Source: Streptomyces griseocarneus
Lineage (GTDB): Bacteria; Actinomycetota; Actinomycetes; Streptomycetales; Streptomycetaceae
Length of the DNA stretch: 64,000 bases
Reading direction: 5' to 3'
Assembly: GCA_003674045.1 (NCBI GenBank)
Contig: PENC01000009.1
Coordinates: forward strand, 186,001-250,000
Shown here: positions 47,948 through 56,397 of the stretch, one piece after another
How the letters are laid out: each line of letters begins with the position of its first letter
Position numbering within the stretch: the first letter of the stretch is position 1
Program-made: the position numbers and the translations under genes
The notes under the pieces: generated by a model
Told to the model about the DNA's origin: nothing
Databases searched by the model: none
Seen by the model: only the letters and a program-made list of their open reading frames with translations

Positions 47948-49180
47948 TCAGAGAACCTGCGTCTCCTCCCGCACCGGCTGCGTGCCCGCCGCCGTCTCCG
48001 CCGGGGCGTGCGCGCCGGCGACCGGCAGCTTCCTGTTGACCGCCCAGACGATCAGGCCGCAGGCCGCGAAGCCGGCGCCGAGGAGGCTGGAGCCGGCCCA
48101 GCCGTGGGAGGAGTAGACGGAGGTGGTCGCGGCGGCGCCGAGGGCGGAGCCGAGCGAGTAGAAGACCATGTAGCTGCCGATGACGGTGCTGAGGCGGTCC
48201 GGGTGCGCGGAGGTGAGCATGTGCTGGTTGCTCACGTGCACGGCCTGGACGGCGAAGTCGAGGACGATGATGCCGATGACGAGGAGCCACAGCGCCCACG
48301 TCAGCTGCCCGATCGCCGCCCACGAGGCGATCAGCAGGACGAGCGCGAAACCGCTGACCGGGATCGCCTTCCCCGAGTCCGCCCACCGTCCCGCGCGCGC
48401 CGCGCCCAGCGCACCGGCGAGGCCGGCGATGCCGAACAGTCCGATCTGGCTCTCGTTCAGGTTCCACGGCGCGTCCGCCAGCGGCAGGGCCACCCCGCTC
48501 CACAGCGTTCCGAACGACGCGAACAGGAAGAACGTGATGAGCCCGCGCGTCAGGAAGAAGCGCTCCGTGAAGAATCCGCCGACCGAGGCGAGGGTCTGCT
48601 TGTAGCCCGGACCCGTCTGCCCCTCGGGGCGCTCGTCCGGCGGCAGCACGGCGAGGACGAGGACCGCGAGCCCGACCGACAGGGCCGCGAGCACGACATA
48701 GATGCTCCGCCAGCTCCAGACGTCGGCCAGCGCGCCGGTGACGACCCGCGCGCCCAGGATGCCGATCACGACGCCCGAGGTCACGACACCGATGTTCCGG
48801 CCGCGTTCGGCGGGCGGCGAGATCGACGCGGCGTAGGCCACCGTGGTCTGCACCACCACCGCGAACACACCGGCCGCCGCGAGCCCCAGGAACGCCATCC
48901 ACGCGGCCGACGCCGTGGCCGTCAGGATCATGCCCGCCGCCGTGACCGCCAGGTGCACGGCGATGAGCTTGCGCCTGTCGGTCACCACATCGCCGAGCGG
49001 CACCAGCAGCAACAGCCCCGCGATGTAGCCGAACTGGCCGGTCGAGACGATCCATCCGGAGAGATCCGCCGACAGCCCGAGGTCGTGTCCCATCGGCTCC
49101 AGAACCGGCTGCGCGGCATAGATACTCGCCACCGCGACACCGCACACAACCGCGAGCAGCAAACGCCGCCACACGTTCAT
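47948..49180 (-). CDS. MFS transporter (12-TM, DHA1 / sugar-efflux type)
   Basis: 410 residues from ATG at 49180. Twelve hydrophobic helices are evident. The motif-A loop is VPLGDVVTDRRKLIAVHL, and a central cytoplasmic loop carries ERPEGQTGPGYKQTLASVGG. It begins NVWRRLLLAVVCGVAVASIY. It should export a small hydrophilic or amphiphilic drug. It is divergent from an HxlR regulator with an inverted repeat in the 87-bp gap, a standard electrophile- or drug-responsive pump module. Confidence 0.88.
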   Translation of the reverse strand: MNVWRRLLLAVVCGVAVASIYAAQPVLEPMGHDLGLSADLSGWIVSTGQFGYIAGLLLLVPLGDVVTDRRKLIAVHLAVTAAGMILTATASAAWMAFLGLAAAGVFAVVVQTTVAYAASISPPAERGRNIGVVTSGVVIGILGARVVTGALADVWSWRSIYVVLAALSVGLAVLVLAVLPPDERPEGQTGPGYKQTLASVGGFFTERFFLTRGLITFFLFASFGTLWSGVALPLADAPWNLNESQIGLFGIAGLAGALGAARAGRWADSGKAIPVSGFALVLLIASWAAIGQLTWALWLLVIGIIVLDFAVQAVHVSNQHMLTSAHPDRLSTVIGSYMVFYSLGSALGAAATTSVYSSHGWAGSSLLGAGFAACGLIVWAVNRKLPVAGAHAPAETAAGTQPVREETQVL

Positions 49181-49205
49181 TGCGCCCCATCCCCAATCAG
49201 TAGCA

Positions 49206-49246
49206 GATTGCAACTGATTTGACCGTACGGCATGATGGTTTCAATC
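49206..49246. promoter_or_regulatory. candidate HxlR operator
   Basis: GATTGCAAC (49206-49214) and GTTTCAATC (49238-49246) form an inverted repeat matching at 8 of 9 positions, in the short divergent promoter between the MFS and HxlR genes. Confidence 0.45.
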
Positions 49247-49267
49247 CGCAACTCATCGGGAGGTGTC

Positions 49268-49726
49268 ATGCCGCGTACCACCGCGTGCGCCCCGAACTCC
49301 GAATGGACCGACCCCGACTGTCCCGTCGCCCGTACGCTCGACCTCGTCGGCGACAGATGGAGCCTGCTCGTCGTCCGCGACGCGATGGACGGGGCACGGT
49401 CGTTCACCGAGTTCCAGCGACGCACCGGCATCGCCCGCAACATCCTCACGGACCGGCTCCGCAAGCTCACCGCTCACGGAGTCCTCGTCCAGCGCACCGC
49501 GCCATCCGGCCGCCGCCAGGAGTACGTGCTCACCGACGCCGGGCGCGATCTCTTCGCGGTCATCCTCACGCTGCGCCAGTGGGGGGAGCGCCACGCCTTC
49601 GAACCGGGCGAGGCGCATTCGACTCTCGTCGACCAGCACGGTGACCCTGTGCCGGTCGTCGCGCCGGTCGGTGCTGATGGTGTGCTTGTCGGTGCCGACA
49701 GCACCCACGTCCAGAGGACCGGATAA
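49268..49726 (+). CDS. HxlR-family transcriptional regulator
   Basis: 152 residues from ATG at 49268, with GGGAGG close upstream. The signature is complete: CPVARTLDLVGDRWSLLVVR, then ARSFTEFQRRTGIARNILTD, RLRKLTAHGVLVQRT and YVLTDAGRDLFAVI. An N-terminal cysteine (DCPVAR) matches the redox-sensing cysteine of many HxlR proteins such as HypR/QorR. It probably controls the divergent MFS pump in response to reactive electrophiles or drugs. Confidence 0.9.
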   Translation: MPRTTACAPNSEWTDPDCPVARTLDLVGDRWSLLVVRDAMDGARSFTEFQRRTGIARNILTDRLRKLTAHGVLVQRTAPSGRRQEYVLTDAGRDLFAVILTLRQWGERHAFEPGEAHSTLVDQHGDPVPVVAPVGADGVLVGADSTHVQRTG

Positions 49727-49797
49727 AAAGTTGCTCGGCCACGGTGGCGTGTCCACGCACCGTGACCGAGCAGCTCAAGCGGTTCAGTCACTGCGGG

Positions 49798-49843
49798 CCG
49801 GTGGGGGCTGGTCGCGCAGTTCCCCGCGCCCCTAAAGGGGCGC
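49798..49843 (-). repeat. dispersed intergenic element, copy 8 (supplies the DUF885 stop)
   Basis: Minus strand: GCGCCCCTTTAGGGGCGC then GGGGAACTGCGCGACCAGCC. The TAG in the loop is the stop codon of the DUF885 gene, so the last codons and the terminator are part of the element. Confidence 0.75.
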
Positions 49844-51484
49844 TGCCAGTTCCGCCCGCAGCAGGTCCAGCCCCATCGGGCCGAGATCCAGGGCCCGTTG
49901 GTGGAATCGTTTGAGGTCGAACGCGGCGCCGTCACGGAGGCGGGCGGCGTCCCGTGCCTCCAGCCATACCTTCTCGCCCAGCTTGTAGGCGAGGGCCTGG
50001 CCGGGGCGGCCCAGATAGCGGTCGATCTCGAACTCGACGAAGCCCGCCGGGCCCAGTCCGAGATGCTCGGCGAGGAACTCGCGGGCCAGCCGCGGAGTCC
50101 ACCGCTCGCCCTCGTGGAAACCGGTGCCCGCGGGGATCGGGAGCCGCAGGTGCAGGCCGATGTCCAGCACGACGCGCGCGGCGCGCAGCAGTTGCCCGGT
50201 GGCCAGCATCCCCAGCCGGTGCGCCGGGTCGGCGAGGTGGCCCAGCTCCTCCATCAGCCGCTCGGCGTACAGGCCCCACCCCTCGACGTGCGCCGGGTGC
50301 AGCTCGCTCGACAGCCGCTGGAAGCGGTTGAGGGTGGTGGTGTTGAGGGTCGTCACGCCCAGTTGCAGATGGTGGCCGGGGACGCCCTCGTGGAACATCG
50401 TGCCGGGCACCTTCCACACCGGAACCGGCCCGTCCGACGCGGGCAGCGGCCACCAGACCGTCCCGGGGCGCGACAGGTCCTCGCTGGGCGCCAGATAGAC
50501 GGCGACGCCTTCCCCGAGGGTGATCCGGCAGTCGATCCGCCGCAGCGGCTCCGGGATCGCGAAGTGCGTCCCGTCGAGGTCGGCGATGGCGCCGTCGGCG
50601 AGCCCCTGGATCAGGTCGCGGAACGCCGCCGCGTCCTTCACCTGGTACCGGGGGTCGCCGTCGAGCGCCGCCAGCACCGCGGGGACCGGCTCGCCGGGCG
50701 CGATCCGCGCCGCCGCCTCCGCCATTTCGCTCTGGACCCGGGCCAGTTCGTCCCAGCCCCACGCGTAGGTCTCCATCAGGTCCAGCCGGGTGCCGAGGAA
50801 CTCCCGTACCCCCAGCCGGTAGCGGTCCGCGCCCAGCGCGTCCTGCTCCGGCGCGTCCGCGGCGAGCTCGTCCGACAGGTACGCGGCGAACCCCGTCAGC
50901 GCTTCGTCCGCCGCTGCCGCGGCCTCGTCCAGAGCGCGCCGCAGCACGCCGTCGCCGTGCCCGGCGGGCAGCCCCGCCAGGTACGGCCGCGTGTCCCGGC
51001 ACTCCCGGGCGTTGCGGACCACCTGGCGGTACGGCGCGACCCGGCCGTCGCGCCGCGCGGCCTCCAAGCTCTCGCGCAGCCCCGCCAGCGTGGCCGGGAC
51101 GGCCCGCAGCCGGGCCAGCAGCGTGTCCCACACGGTGTCGGCGCCCTGGTCCAGCAGCCCCAGCGCGTGCCGCACCCGCTGGACGGGCCCGTCGAGGGTG
51201 TCCAGCAGCGTGCCGTACGCGTCGGCATCGGCCAGCGCCACCTCCGTGGCGAGCCGCTCGCGCAGCACCGCCGCCGCGACGCGTTCCGCCTCGCCCGCGA
51301 CCGGCGTGTCGTCGAGCGCCTTCAGCGTGCGGCGCGCCAGTTCCGCCCGCGCGTACGCCGCCTGCGGGCCGAAGTCGGTCAGCCGCTCCTCCTGCCCGGC
51401 GATGCCCATCACCGCGGCCAGGCACGGATCCAGCGCGGCCAGCTCGTCCACATACCGGTCCGCGAGCCTGTTCAGCGCGGTCAT
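49832..51484 (-). CDS. DUF885 zinc-hydrolase-like protein, last gene of the ATP-grasp operon
   Basis: 550 residues; ATG overlaps the stop of the EamA gene (ATGA). A long helical N-terminal half is followed by the putative zinc site HEGVPGHHLQ (H365, E366, H371, H372) with a downstream glutamate in HVEGWGLYAERLMEELG, the usual DUF885 ligand. The family is related to M32/M2-like peptidases and is usually assigned peptide hydrolysis. No signal peptide is seen, so it is cytoplasmic. At the end of a peptide-ligase operon it could trim or release the product or destroy a toxic peptide for self-protection. This role is inferred. Confidence 0.82.
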   Translation of the reverse strand: MTALNRLADRYVDELAALDPCLAAVMGIAGQEERLTDFGPQAAYARAELARRTLKALDDTPVAGEAERVAAAVLRERLATEVALADADAYGTLLDTLDGPVQRVRHALGLLDQGADTVWDTLLARLRAVPATLAGLRESLEAARRDGRVAPYRQVVRNARECRDTRPYLAGLPAGHGDGVLRRALDEAAAAADEALTGFAAYLSDELAADAPEQDALGADRYRLGVREFLGTRLDLMETYAWGWDELARVQSEMAEAAARIAPGEPVPAVLAALDGDPRYQVKDAAAFRDLIQGLADGAIADLDGTHFAIPEPLRRIDCRITLGEGVAVYLAPSEDLSRPGTVWWPLPASDGPVPVWKVPGTMFHEGVPGHHLQLGVTTLNTTTLNRFQRLSSELHPAHVEGWGLYAERLMEELGHLADPAHRLGMLATGQLLRAARVVLDIGLHLRLPIPAGTGFHEGERWTPRLAREFLAEHLGLGPAGFVEFEIDRYLGRPGQALAYKLGEKVWLEARDAARLRDGAAFDLKRFHQRALDLGPMGLDLLRAELAAPL

Positions 51485-52383
51485 CGGCTCACCGACGACG
51501 GGAGCCGGGCGGTGCTCCTGGACTCGGCCAGACGCTTGCCGTAGAGGCCGATGACCAGACCGGCGACGATCAGCGCCCCGGCCACCAGCTTGAGCGGCGG
51601 CAGCGACTCGCCGAAGATCGCCACCGAGCCCGCCATGCCGAAGATCGGCACGAGCAGGGAGAGCGGCGCGACGGTCGAGACCGGGTACTCACGGAGCAGC
51701 CAGTTCCACACGGCGTAGCCCAGCACGGTGTTCGGGTACGCCTGGAAGAGCAGGGACAGGATCGCCGCCCACCCGAGCTGGTGCGGCAGCTCCACGTAGC
51801 CCTTGGTGCCGTTCACGACCAGGTCCAGCAGGAACAGCGGCACCGGCGAGAACAGACTCGACCACACCATGAACGACAGCGTGTCCTTGGGCTTGGCCTT
51901 CTTCATGATCACGTTGGCGACGCTCCACGCGGCCGCGCCGAACAGCACCAGCGCGACGCCGGCGATCGTCACCGTGCCGTCGGTGACGAACGTGACCGAG
52001 AACAGGCCGACCAGCGCGACCGCGATCCCCAGGTACTGGAACCGCGACAGCTTCTCGCGGAACACCACGGCCCCGAGCAGGATCGTCAGGAACGCGCTGA
52101 ACTGCAGCACCAGGGACGAGATCCCCGACGACACCCCGGCCTTGATGCCGAGGTTCACCACGCCCCACAGCCCGACGCCGAACACCAGCCCGTAGCCGAT
52201 GATGTACTTCCACGCCACCTGCGGCCGCTTCAGGAAGAAGACCGCGGGCAGCGCGCAGAGCGCGAACCTGATCCCGGCCAGGATGAGGGGGTCGACACTC
52301 TTGAGCCCGATCTTGATGACCGAGAAGTTGAGGCCCCAGATCGCGGTGACGACCACCGCGATCAGGATGTGCTGTTTCTTCAT
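51481..52383 (-). CDS. EamA/DMT-family permease
   Basis: 300 residues from ATG at 52383, overlapping the upstream ATP-grasp stop by ATGA and the downstream DUF885 start likewise. Ten membrane helices in two EamA repeats are visible, beginning KQHILIAVVVTAIWGLNFSV, with typical LQFSAFLTILLGAVVFREKL and FGMAGSVAIFGESLPPLKLV. Many relatives export amino acids, dipeptides or metabolites. Its position between peptide ligases and a peptidase makes it the probable exporter of the pathway product. Confidence 0.88.
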   Translation of the reverse strand: MKKQHILIAVVVTAIWGLNFSVIKIGLKSVDPLILAGIRFALCALPAVFFLKRPQVAWKYIIGYGLVFGVGLWGVVNLGIKAGVSSGISSLVLQFSAFLTILLGAVVFREKLSRFQYLGIAVALVGLFSVTFVTDGTVTIAGVALVLFGAAAWSVANVIMKKAKPKDTLSFMVWSSLFSPVPLFLLDLVVNGTKGYVELPHQLGWAAILSLLFQAYPNTVLGYAVWNWLLREYPVSTVAPLSLLVPIFGMAGSVAIFGESLPPLKLVAGALIVAGLVIGLYGKRLAESRSTARLPSSVSR

Positions 52384-53669
52384 GCAGAGACCTGTTCCGG
52401 GATCGTGGGGGCCGGGCTCGTGGGGGCGGCCGGGCGGGTGCGGACCGAGAGGGAGCCGAACAGACCGGTCATCCAGTCCCGGGTCTCCTCGGGGGTCCCG
52501 CTCGCGACGATCCCGGCGAGGACCGTCTCTCCCGCCTGATAGGTGATGTGGTCGGGCAGCGGCGCGCCGGGCGGCAGTTCGTGCCAGGTCACCACGCGCG
52601 GACCGGCCCGGAACGCCAGGGTCCCGTCGAGGCCCCGGTACTCCCGCCCGGCCAGGTGGTGGCCGGGGTGGACGAACCAGCCGTACCAGCGCCGGTCGGC
52701 GGGCGGCTCGGGGAGCGAGTCGGCTATCCGCTCGCCGAGCAGGACGCGCAGCTCGTACGACGGCAGGTGGACGCCGGTGGCCAGCTCGACGGTCGCCACC
52801 ACGTCGGCTCCCCCGACCCGGTTGCCGACCTCCAGGAAGACCAGCTCTTCCGCGTTCCCTCCCTCGTCGACGATCGCCTCCAGATGGAAGCTGCCGTCCT
52901 CGATCCGCACGGCGGCCAGGGCGCGCGACACCCAGGCGCGTGTCTCCTCGGAGTACGCGATCTGGAACGATCCCATCGACTCGCCCTGCGCGTACTTCAG
53001 GCAGGTGCCCACGTACTCGCTGGCGCTGAGGACCAGCACCTCGCCGCCCTGTACCAGGCCGTCGAAGTGCCTGATCGGCCCGGAGACGAACTCCTCGACC
53101 TGGAAGTCCTCCAGGCCGGCCCCGGCGTCGAGGCGGGCGACGCCGGTGCGCCGCCCGGTGACCGCCGCGGCGGCCTGCCGCGGGGTGCCGAAGACGAGCA
53201 CGTCCTCGCTGGACGCGCCGCGATGCGGTTTGAGGACGGTCCGGCCGGACCACGGAACCCGGCCGTCCAGTTCCAGGAAGCGGGTCAGCGGAAGGAAGCG
53301 CGGGACCCGGAGACCGGCCTGCTCGACCGCCTCCTTCATCAGAACCTTGTCGCGGGCGAGGGCGACCTGGTCCAACGCCGCGCCGGGGACGCCCAGATGC
53401 TCGCGCAGCCGGGCGGCGTCGAGCAGTTCGTACTCCGACGCCGAGATGATCCGGTCGAACGCCCGGGGATGCTCCGCCAGCCAGTCCCGGGCCTCCTCGA
53501 AGGCCGGGCGCTCGCCCGGCCGGCTCACCCGCTCGCAGCGCAGGTCGGGCGGGAGGGTGTCCAGGGCCTTGTCGGTCCCGAAATAGGTGACCTCGTGCCG
53601 GTCGTGAGAGATCCCTCGGTGGTATTCAATCTTGAAGTAGGGCACGCGGTGCAGGATAAGGATCTTCAT
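52380..53669 (-). CDS. ATP-grasp ligase 3 of the cluster
   Basis: 429 residues from ATG at 53669. The N-terminal domain starts KILILHRVPYFKIEYHRGIS. The ATP-grasp domain shows RTVLKPHRGASSEDVLVF (ATP lysine), FQVEEFVSGPIRHFDGLVQG and the magnesium site SFHLEAIVDEGG with LVFLEVGNRVGGADVV. It is coupled by ATGA to the genes on both sides. Such enzymes activate a carboxylate as acyl phosphate and join it to an amine, thiol or hydroxyl, typically forming dipeptides. It is distinct from the other two ligases of the operon; substrates are unknown. Confidence 0.85.
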   Translation of the reverse strand: MKILILHRVPYFKIEYHRGISHDRHEVTYFGTDKALDTLPPDLRCERVSRPGERPAFEEARDWLAEHPRAFDRIISASEYELLDAARLREHLGVPGAALDQVALARDKVLMKEAVEQAGLRVPRFLPLTRFLELDGRVPWSGRTVLKPHRGASSEDVLVFGTPRQAAAAVTGRRTGVARLDAGAGLEDFQVEEFVSGPIRHFDGLVQGGEVLVLSASEYVGTCLKYAQGESMGSFQIAYSEETRAWVSRALAAVRIEDGSFHLEAIVDEGGNAEELVFLEVGNRVGGADVVATVELATGVHLPSYELRVLLGERIADSLPEPPADRRWYGWFVHPGHHLAGREYRGLDGTLAFRAGPRVVTWHELPPGAPLPDHITYQAGETVLAGIVASGTPEETRDWMTGLFGSLSVRTRPAAPTSPAPTIPEQVSA

Positions 53670-54991
53670 CGGGACTTCCTCACGGGGGCGGGGAGTTCGA
53701 GGGAGCGGTCCAGCGCCTCCGACCATGCCTCGCGCAGCGCGTGGACGACGGAGCGGATGTCGGCGCGGTCGCCGCGCAGGACGACGCAGCCCTGCGCCGC
53801 GAAGTCCGCGTTGTCCCGGGCGACGGCGTGCAGGTCGCGGCGCTCGCGCGACAGCCAGGAGAACTCCGTGACGGTCAACTCCCCGTCGGCCAGGCCGAAC
53901 CGTTCGGCGGTGTCCTGGACGGCGTCCGCGAACGGGTCCGCGCCGGGCGCGACGTCGTCCGGGGAGAACGAGCGGTCGCTGCCGACGCCGAGGAGCACCG
54001 TCGCCGCCGAGCAGCCGGGCACCAGCCGTCCCACCTCGGCGGCCGTGCCGAAGGCCGTGTCGATCCAGTGGTGGTGCAGATCGATCCCGTAGACCCAGCG
54101 GGCCAGCGCCCAGATCTTCATCCCGCCCGGCCGCCGGTTGGGCTCGACGACCGCGGCGCGCAGCCCGTCGTCGCTCAGCTTGATCTCGTTGTGGAACGGC
54201 CCGTCGCACTGGCCGACCAGCCAGTTGGCCTGCCGCCCCGCCCGCTCCAGCGTCGCGCGCTCGTGCTCGTCGAGACCGGCGGGCAGCACCTGCGCGATCT
54301 CGACGGGATACCGGCCGCTCGCGCTGATCTTCTCGGTGAGGAACATCAGCGAACCCAGGCCGTCGAAGGAGTACTCGCGCCGGTACGGGATGAGCTCCTC
54401 GCAGATGACCCCGCCCTCCAGATAGGGCAGGACCTCGGCGAACGCCGCCGTCAGGTCGTCGCCGTTGCGGACCACGACGACGCCCCGGTTGTTGCCCTCC
54501 GCCGCGGGCTTGACCACGAAGCCCTTGGGGTGGGCGCGCGCGAAGTCCCGCAGCTGGTCGAGCGAGGCGATCTCGGCGAAGTCGGGCACCATGATCCGCT
54601 GCGCCGTCAGCAGGTCGGCGACGCGCGCCTCACCCAGCCGGTAGCGGTACTTGGAGAACGCGCCCTCGGCCAGCGGCGACGAGTCGACCGGCACGCCCAG
54701 CCGCTCCAGCAGCTCGGCCCCGCTGCGCACCGCGTTGTCGGAGAAGACGATGCCCGCCGCGATCTGCTCGCGCCGGTCGCCGAGCAGCTTCTCGCCCATC
54801 TCGGCGAAGTCGTCGCGCAGCGGATCGAGGTCGATCACCTCGTCGGCGATGGCGTGGTCGGCCTCGGTGGGATCGGCGCGGATCAGGACGACCGTCGCGC
54901 CGTGGCGTTCGCGCGCGTGGTCGCGCAGGTGGCGGACCTCGTCGATCCGGCTCAGGTTGTAGTCGACGACGAGGAGTATCGGCCCGGTCAT
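53666..54991 (-). CDS. ATP-grasp ligase 2 of the cluster
   Basis: 441 residues; ATGA overlaps at both ends. The N-terminus is GPILLVVDYNLSRIDEVRHL. The ATP-grasp core has GFVVKPAAEGNNRGVVVV, GVICEELIPYRREYSFDGLG and the metal site FHNEIKLSDDGLRAAVVEPN followed by RRPGGMKIWALARWVYGID. The C-terminal domain is large (about 130 residues) and contains several Asp-rich loops. It probably forms an amide or peptide bond at the expense of ATP. The EPNRRPGG variant of the usual ENxRxGG signature sets it apart from its neighbours. Confidence 0.85.
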   Translation of the reverse strand: MTGPILLVVDYNLSRIDEVRHLRDHARERHGATVVLIRADPTEADHAIADEVIDLDPLRDDFAEMGEKLLGDRREQIAAGIVFSDNAVRSGAELLERLGVPVDSSPLAEGAFSKYRYRLGEARVADLLTAQRIMVPDFAEIASLDQLRDFARAHPKGFVVKPAAEGNNRGVVVVRNGDDLTAAFAEVLPYLEGGVICEELIPYRREYSFDGLGSLMFLTEKISASGRYPVEIAQVLPAGLDEHERATLERAGRQANWLVGQCDGPFHNEIKLSDDGLRAAVVEPNRRPGGMKIWALARWVYGIDLHHHWIDTAFGTAAEVGRLVPGCSAATVLLGVGSDRSFSPDDVAPGADPFADAVQDTAERFGLADGELTVTEFSWLSRERRDLHAVARDNADFAAQGCVVLRGDRADIRSVVHALREAWSEALDRSLELPAPVRKSR

Positions 54992-56319
54992 GCGCGCTCC
55001 GTCTCGTACACGATCTCGATCGCCCGCTCGGAGGCGGGCATCAGCTCGGGGAGGACCGCGTCCCGGCCGTCCAGGTCCATGCGCCAGAGCAACTGGCCGA
55101 GGAACACCTCGCGCGAGGAGGACTCCACGACGTCACCGGCCTTGAGCAGGACGTGCGTCACGACCGGCCGGAGCGGGAGTTCGTCGTTCAGCCCCACCTC
55201 GCGGATCGTGCCGGGGTCGGCGAAGAAGACGCGGAAGAACGTCGCGTTCCCGCTCGGCGTGCTGCCGTCCTCCGTGAACGACAGGGCCTTGAGGTCCTTC
55301 AGGAAGCCGTCCGGACGGCGGGCGTCGAGCAGGGAGTCCAGCCAGAGGTCGAGCAGGCCGGGGCCGCCGGTCAGCGCGGCCACGCTGGGCGAGATCAGGC
55401 TGCCGCCGACGCGCGGGTTGACCTCGATCAGGTCCCAGCCGCCCGGGGCGTACCGTGCCTCGATGTGGAAACAGCCCCAGCCGAGGCCGAGGGCGTCCAG
55501 CACGCTCGCCACCCAGCGGATGCCGACGGCCGTCTGCTCCTGCGACAGGCTCGTGGGCGGGCTGACGCAGGCGTTCTCCAGTACGGTGCCCGCGGCCTCC
55601 GTCACCTCGCACTTCTCGTGCACGGCCACCACGTACGGCTCGTCGTCGACGACGAACACCTCGAAGCTGAACTCCCGCCCGGGCACGTAGTCCTCGACGA
55701 GGAACTCCATCCCGTCGGCGGTGAACGCGCTGGCGTAGACCGTGTCCGCCCGGGCCTCGGCGGCGATGCGTTCCAGGTCGGCCCAGGTCGTGCCGGGGGT
55801 GAGCGGGAACGTCCCGAACGAGGCGATGCCGCTGACCGGCTTCACGAAATAACGCCCGCCGTCGCGTTGGCGTTCGGCGAGCGTCCGGGGGGTGAGCGCG
55901 GCCGCCCGGCCCCGGCTGAGGCCCGCGTCGGCGAGGCGGTTGCGCAGCGTCAGCTTGTCGCGCAGCTGAAGGACCTGCTTCTCGTCCAGGTCCGGCACCC
56001 CGAGGCGGGCGTTGGCCAGCGCCATCAGGTGCCGGTAGCCCTCCCAGACGGTGAGGCAGCACGCCACCGACCGGCCCGCCGCCTCCAGATGGTCGAGGTA
56101 GTCCTCGACGTCGCGCGGGGTCAGCACGTGCCCGTCGGTCACCCGGACGTCGTCGGCGAGGTCCGCCAGCGCCGCGGGCCTGGATCCCTGGTACTGCGGC
56201 TCGGGCAGCGAGCTGAGCACGTAGACCTCTCGTCCCCGCGCCGTGACCGTGCCGACGAGGTCCTCCATGAACGAGAACCCGACGTGGCTGAGCAGCAGCA
56301 CTCCCCTGGCGTTTTCCAT
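54988..56319 (-). CDS. ATP-grasp ligase 1 of the cluster (carnosine-synthase-like)
   Basis: 443 residues from ATG at 56319. The N-terminal domain reads GVLLLSHVGFSFMEDLVGTV. The ATP-grasp domain has GRYFVKPVSGIASFGTFPL, GMEFLVEDYVPGREFSFEVF and the metal-binding CFHIEARYAPGGWDLIEVNP with RVGGSLI. The C-terminal subdomain includes GVGLNDELPLRP-like sequence. This pattern is that of L-amino-acid ligases and carnosine-synthase-like enzymes. It is the first of three ligases joined by ATGA overlaps and is separated from the upstream oxidase gene by a 14-bp-stem hairpin. Confidence 0.88.
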   Translation of the reverse strand: MENARGVLLLSHVGFSFMEDLVGTVTARGREVYVLSSLPEPQYQGSRPAALADLADDVRVTDGHVLTPRDVEDYLDHLEAAGRSVACCLTVWEGYRHLMALANARLGVPDLDEKQVLQLRDKLTLRNRLADAGLSRGRAAALTPRTLAERQRDGGRYFVKPVSGIASFGTFPLTPGTTWADLERIAAEARADTVYASAFTADGMEFLVEDYVPGREFSFEVFVVDDEPYVVAVHEKCEVTEAAGTVLENACVSPPTSLSQEQTAVGIRWVASVLDALGLGWGCFHIEARYAPGGWDLIEVNPRVGGSLISPSVAALTGGPGLLDLWLDSLLDARRPDGFLKDLKALSFTEDGSTPSGNATFFRVFFADPGTIREVGLNDELPLRPVVTHVLLKAGDVVESSSREVFLGQLLWRMDLDGRDAVLPELMPASERAIEIVYETERA

Positions 56320-56344
56320 GATCGATCCGGCCTCCTCACCGGCG

Positions 56345-56380
56345 GGCGGGGGCGCGGCACGGCCGCGCCGCGCCCCCGCC
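56345..56380. terminator. strong intra-operon hairpin between oxidase and ligase genes
   Basis: GGCGGGGGCGCGGC (56345-56358) pairs perfectly with GCCGCGCCCCCGCC (56367-56380), a 14-bp stem with an 8-nt loop, 18 nt after the oxidase stop. It could end part of the transcripts or protect the upstream mRNA so that the redox genes are made in excess over the ligases. Confidence 0.7.
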
Positions 56381-56397
56381 GAGGACAGGGCTCAGGC

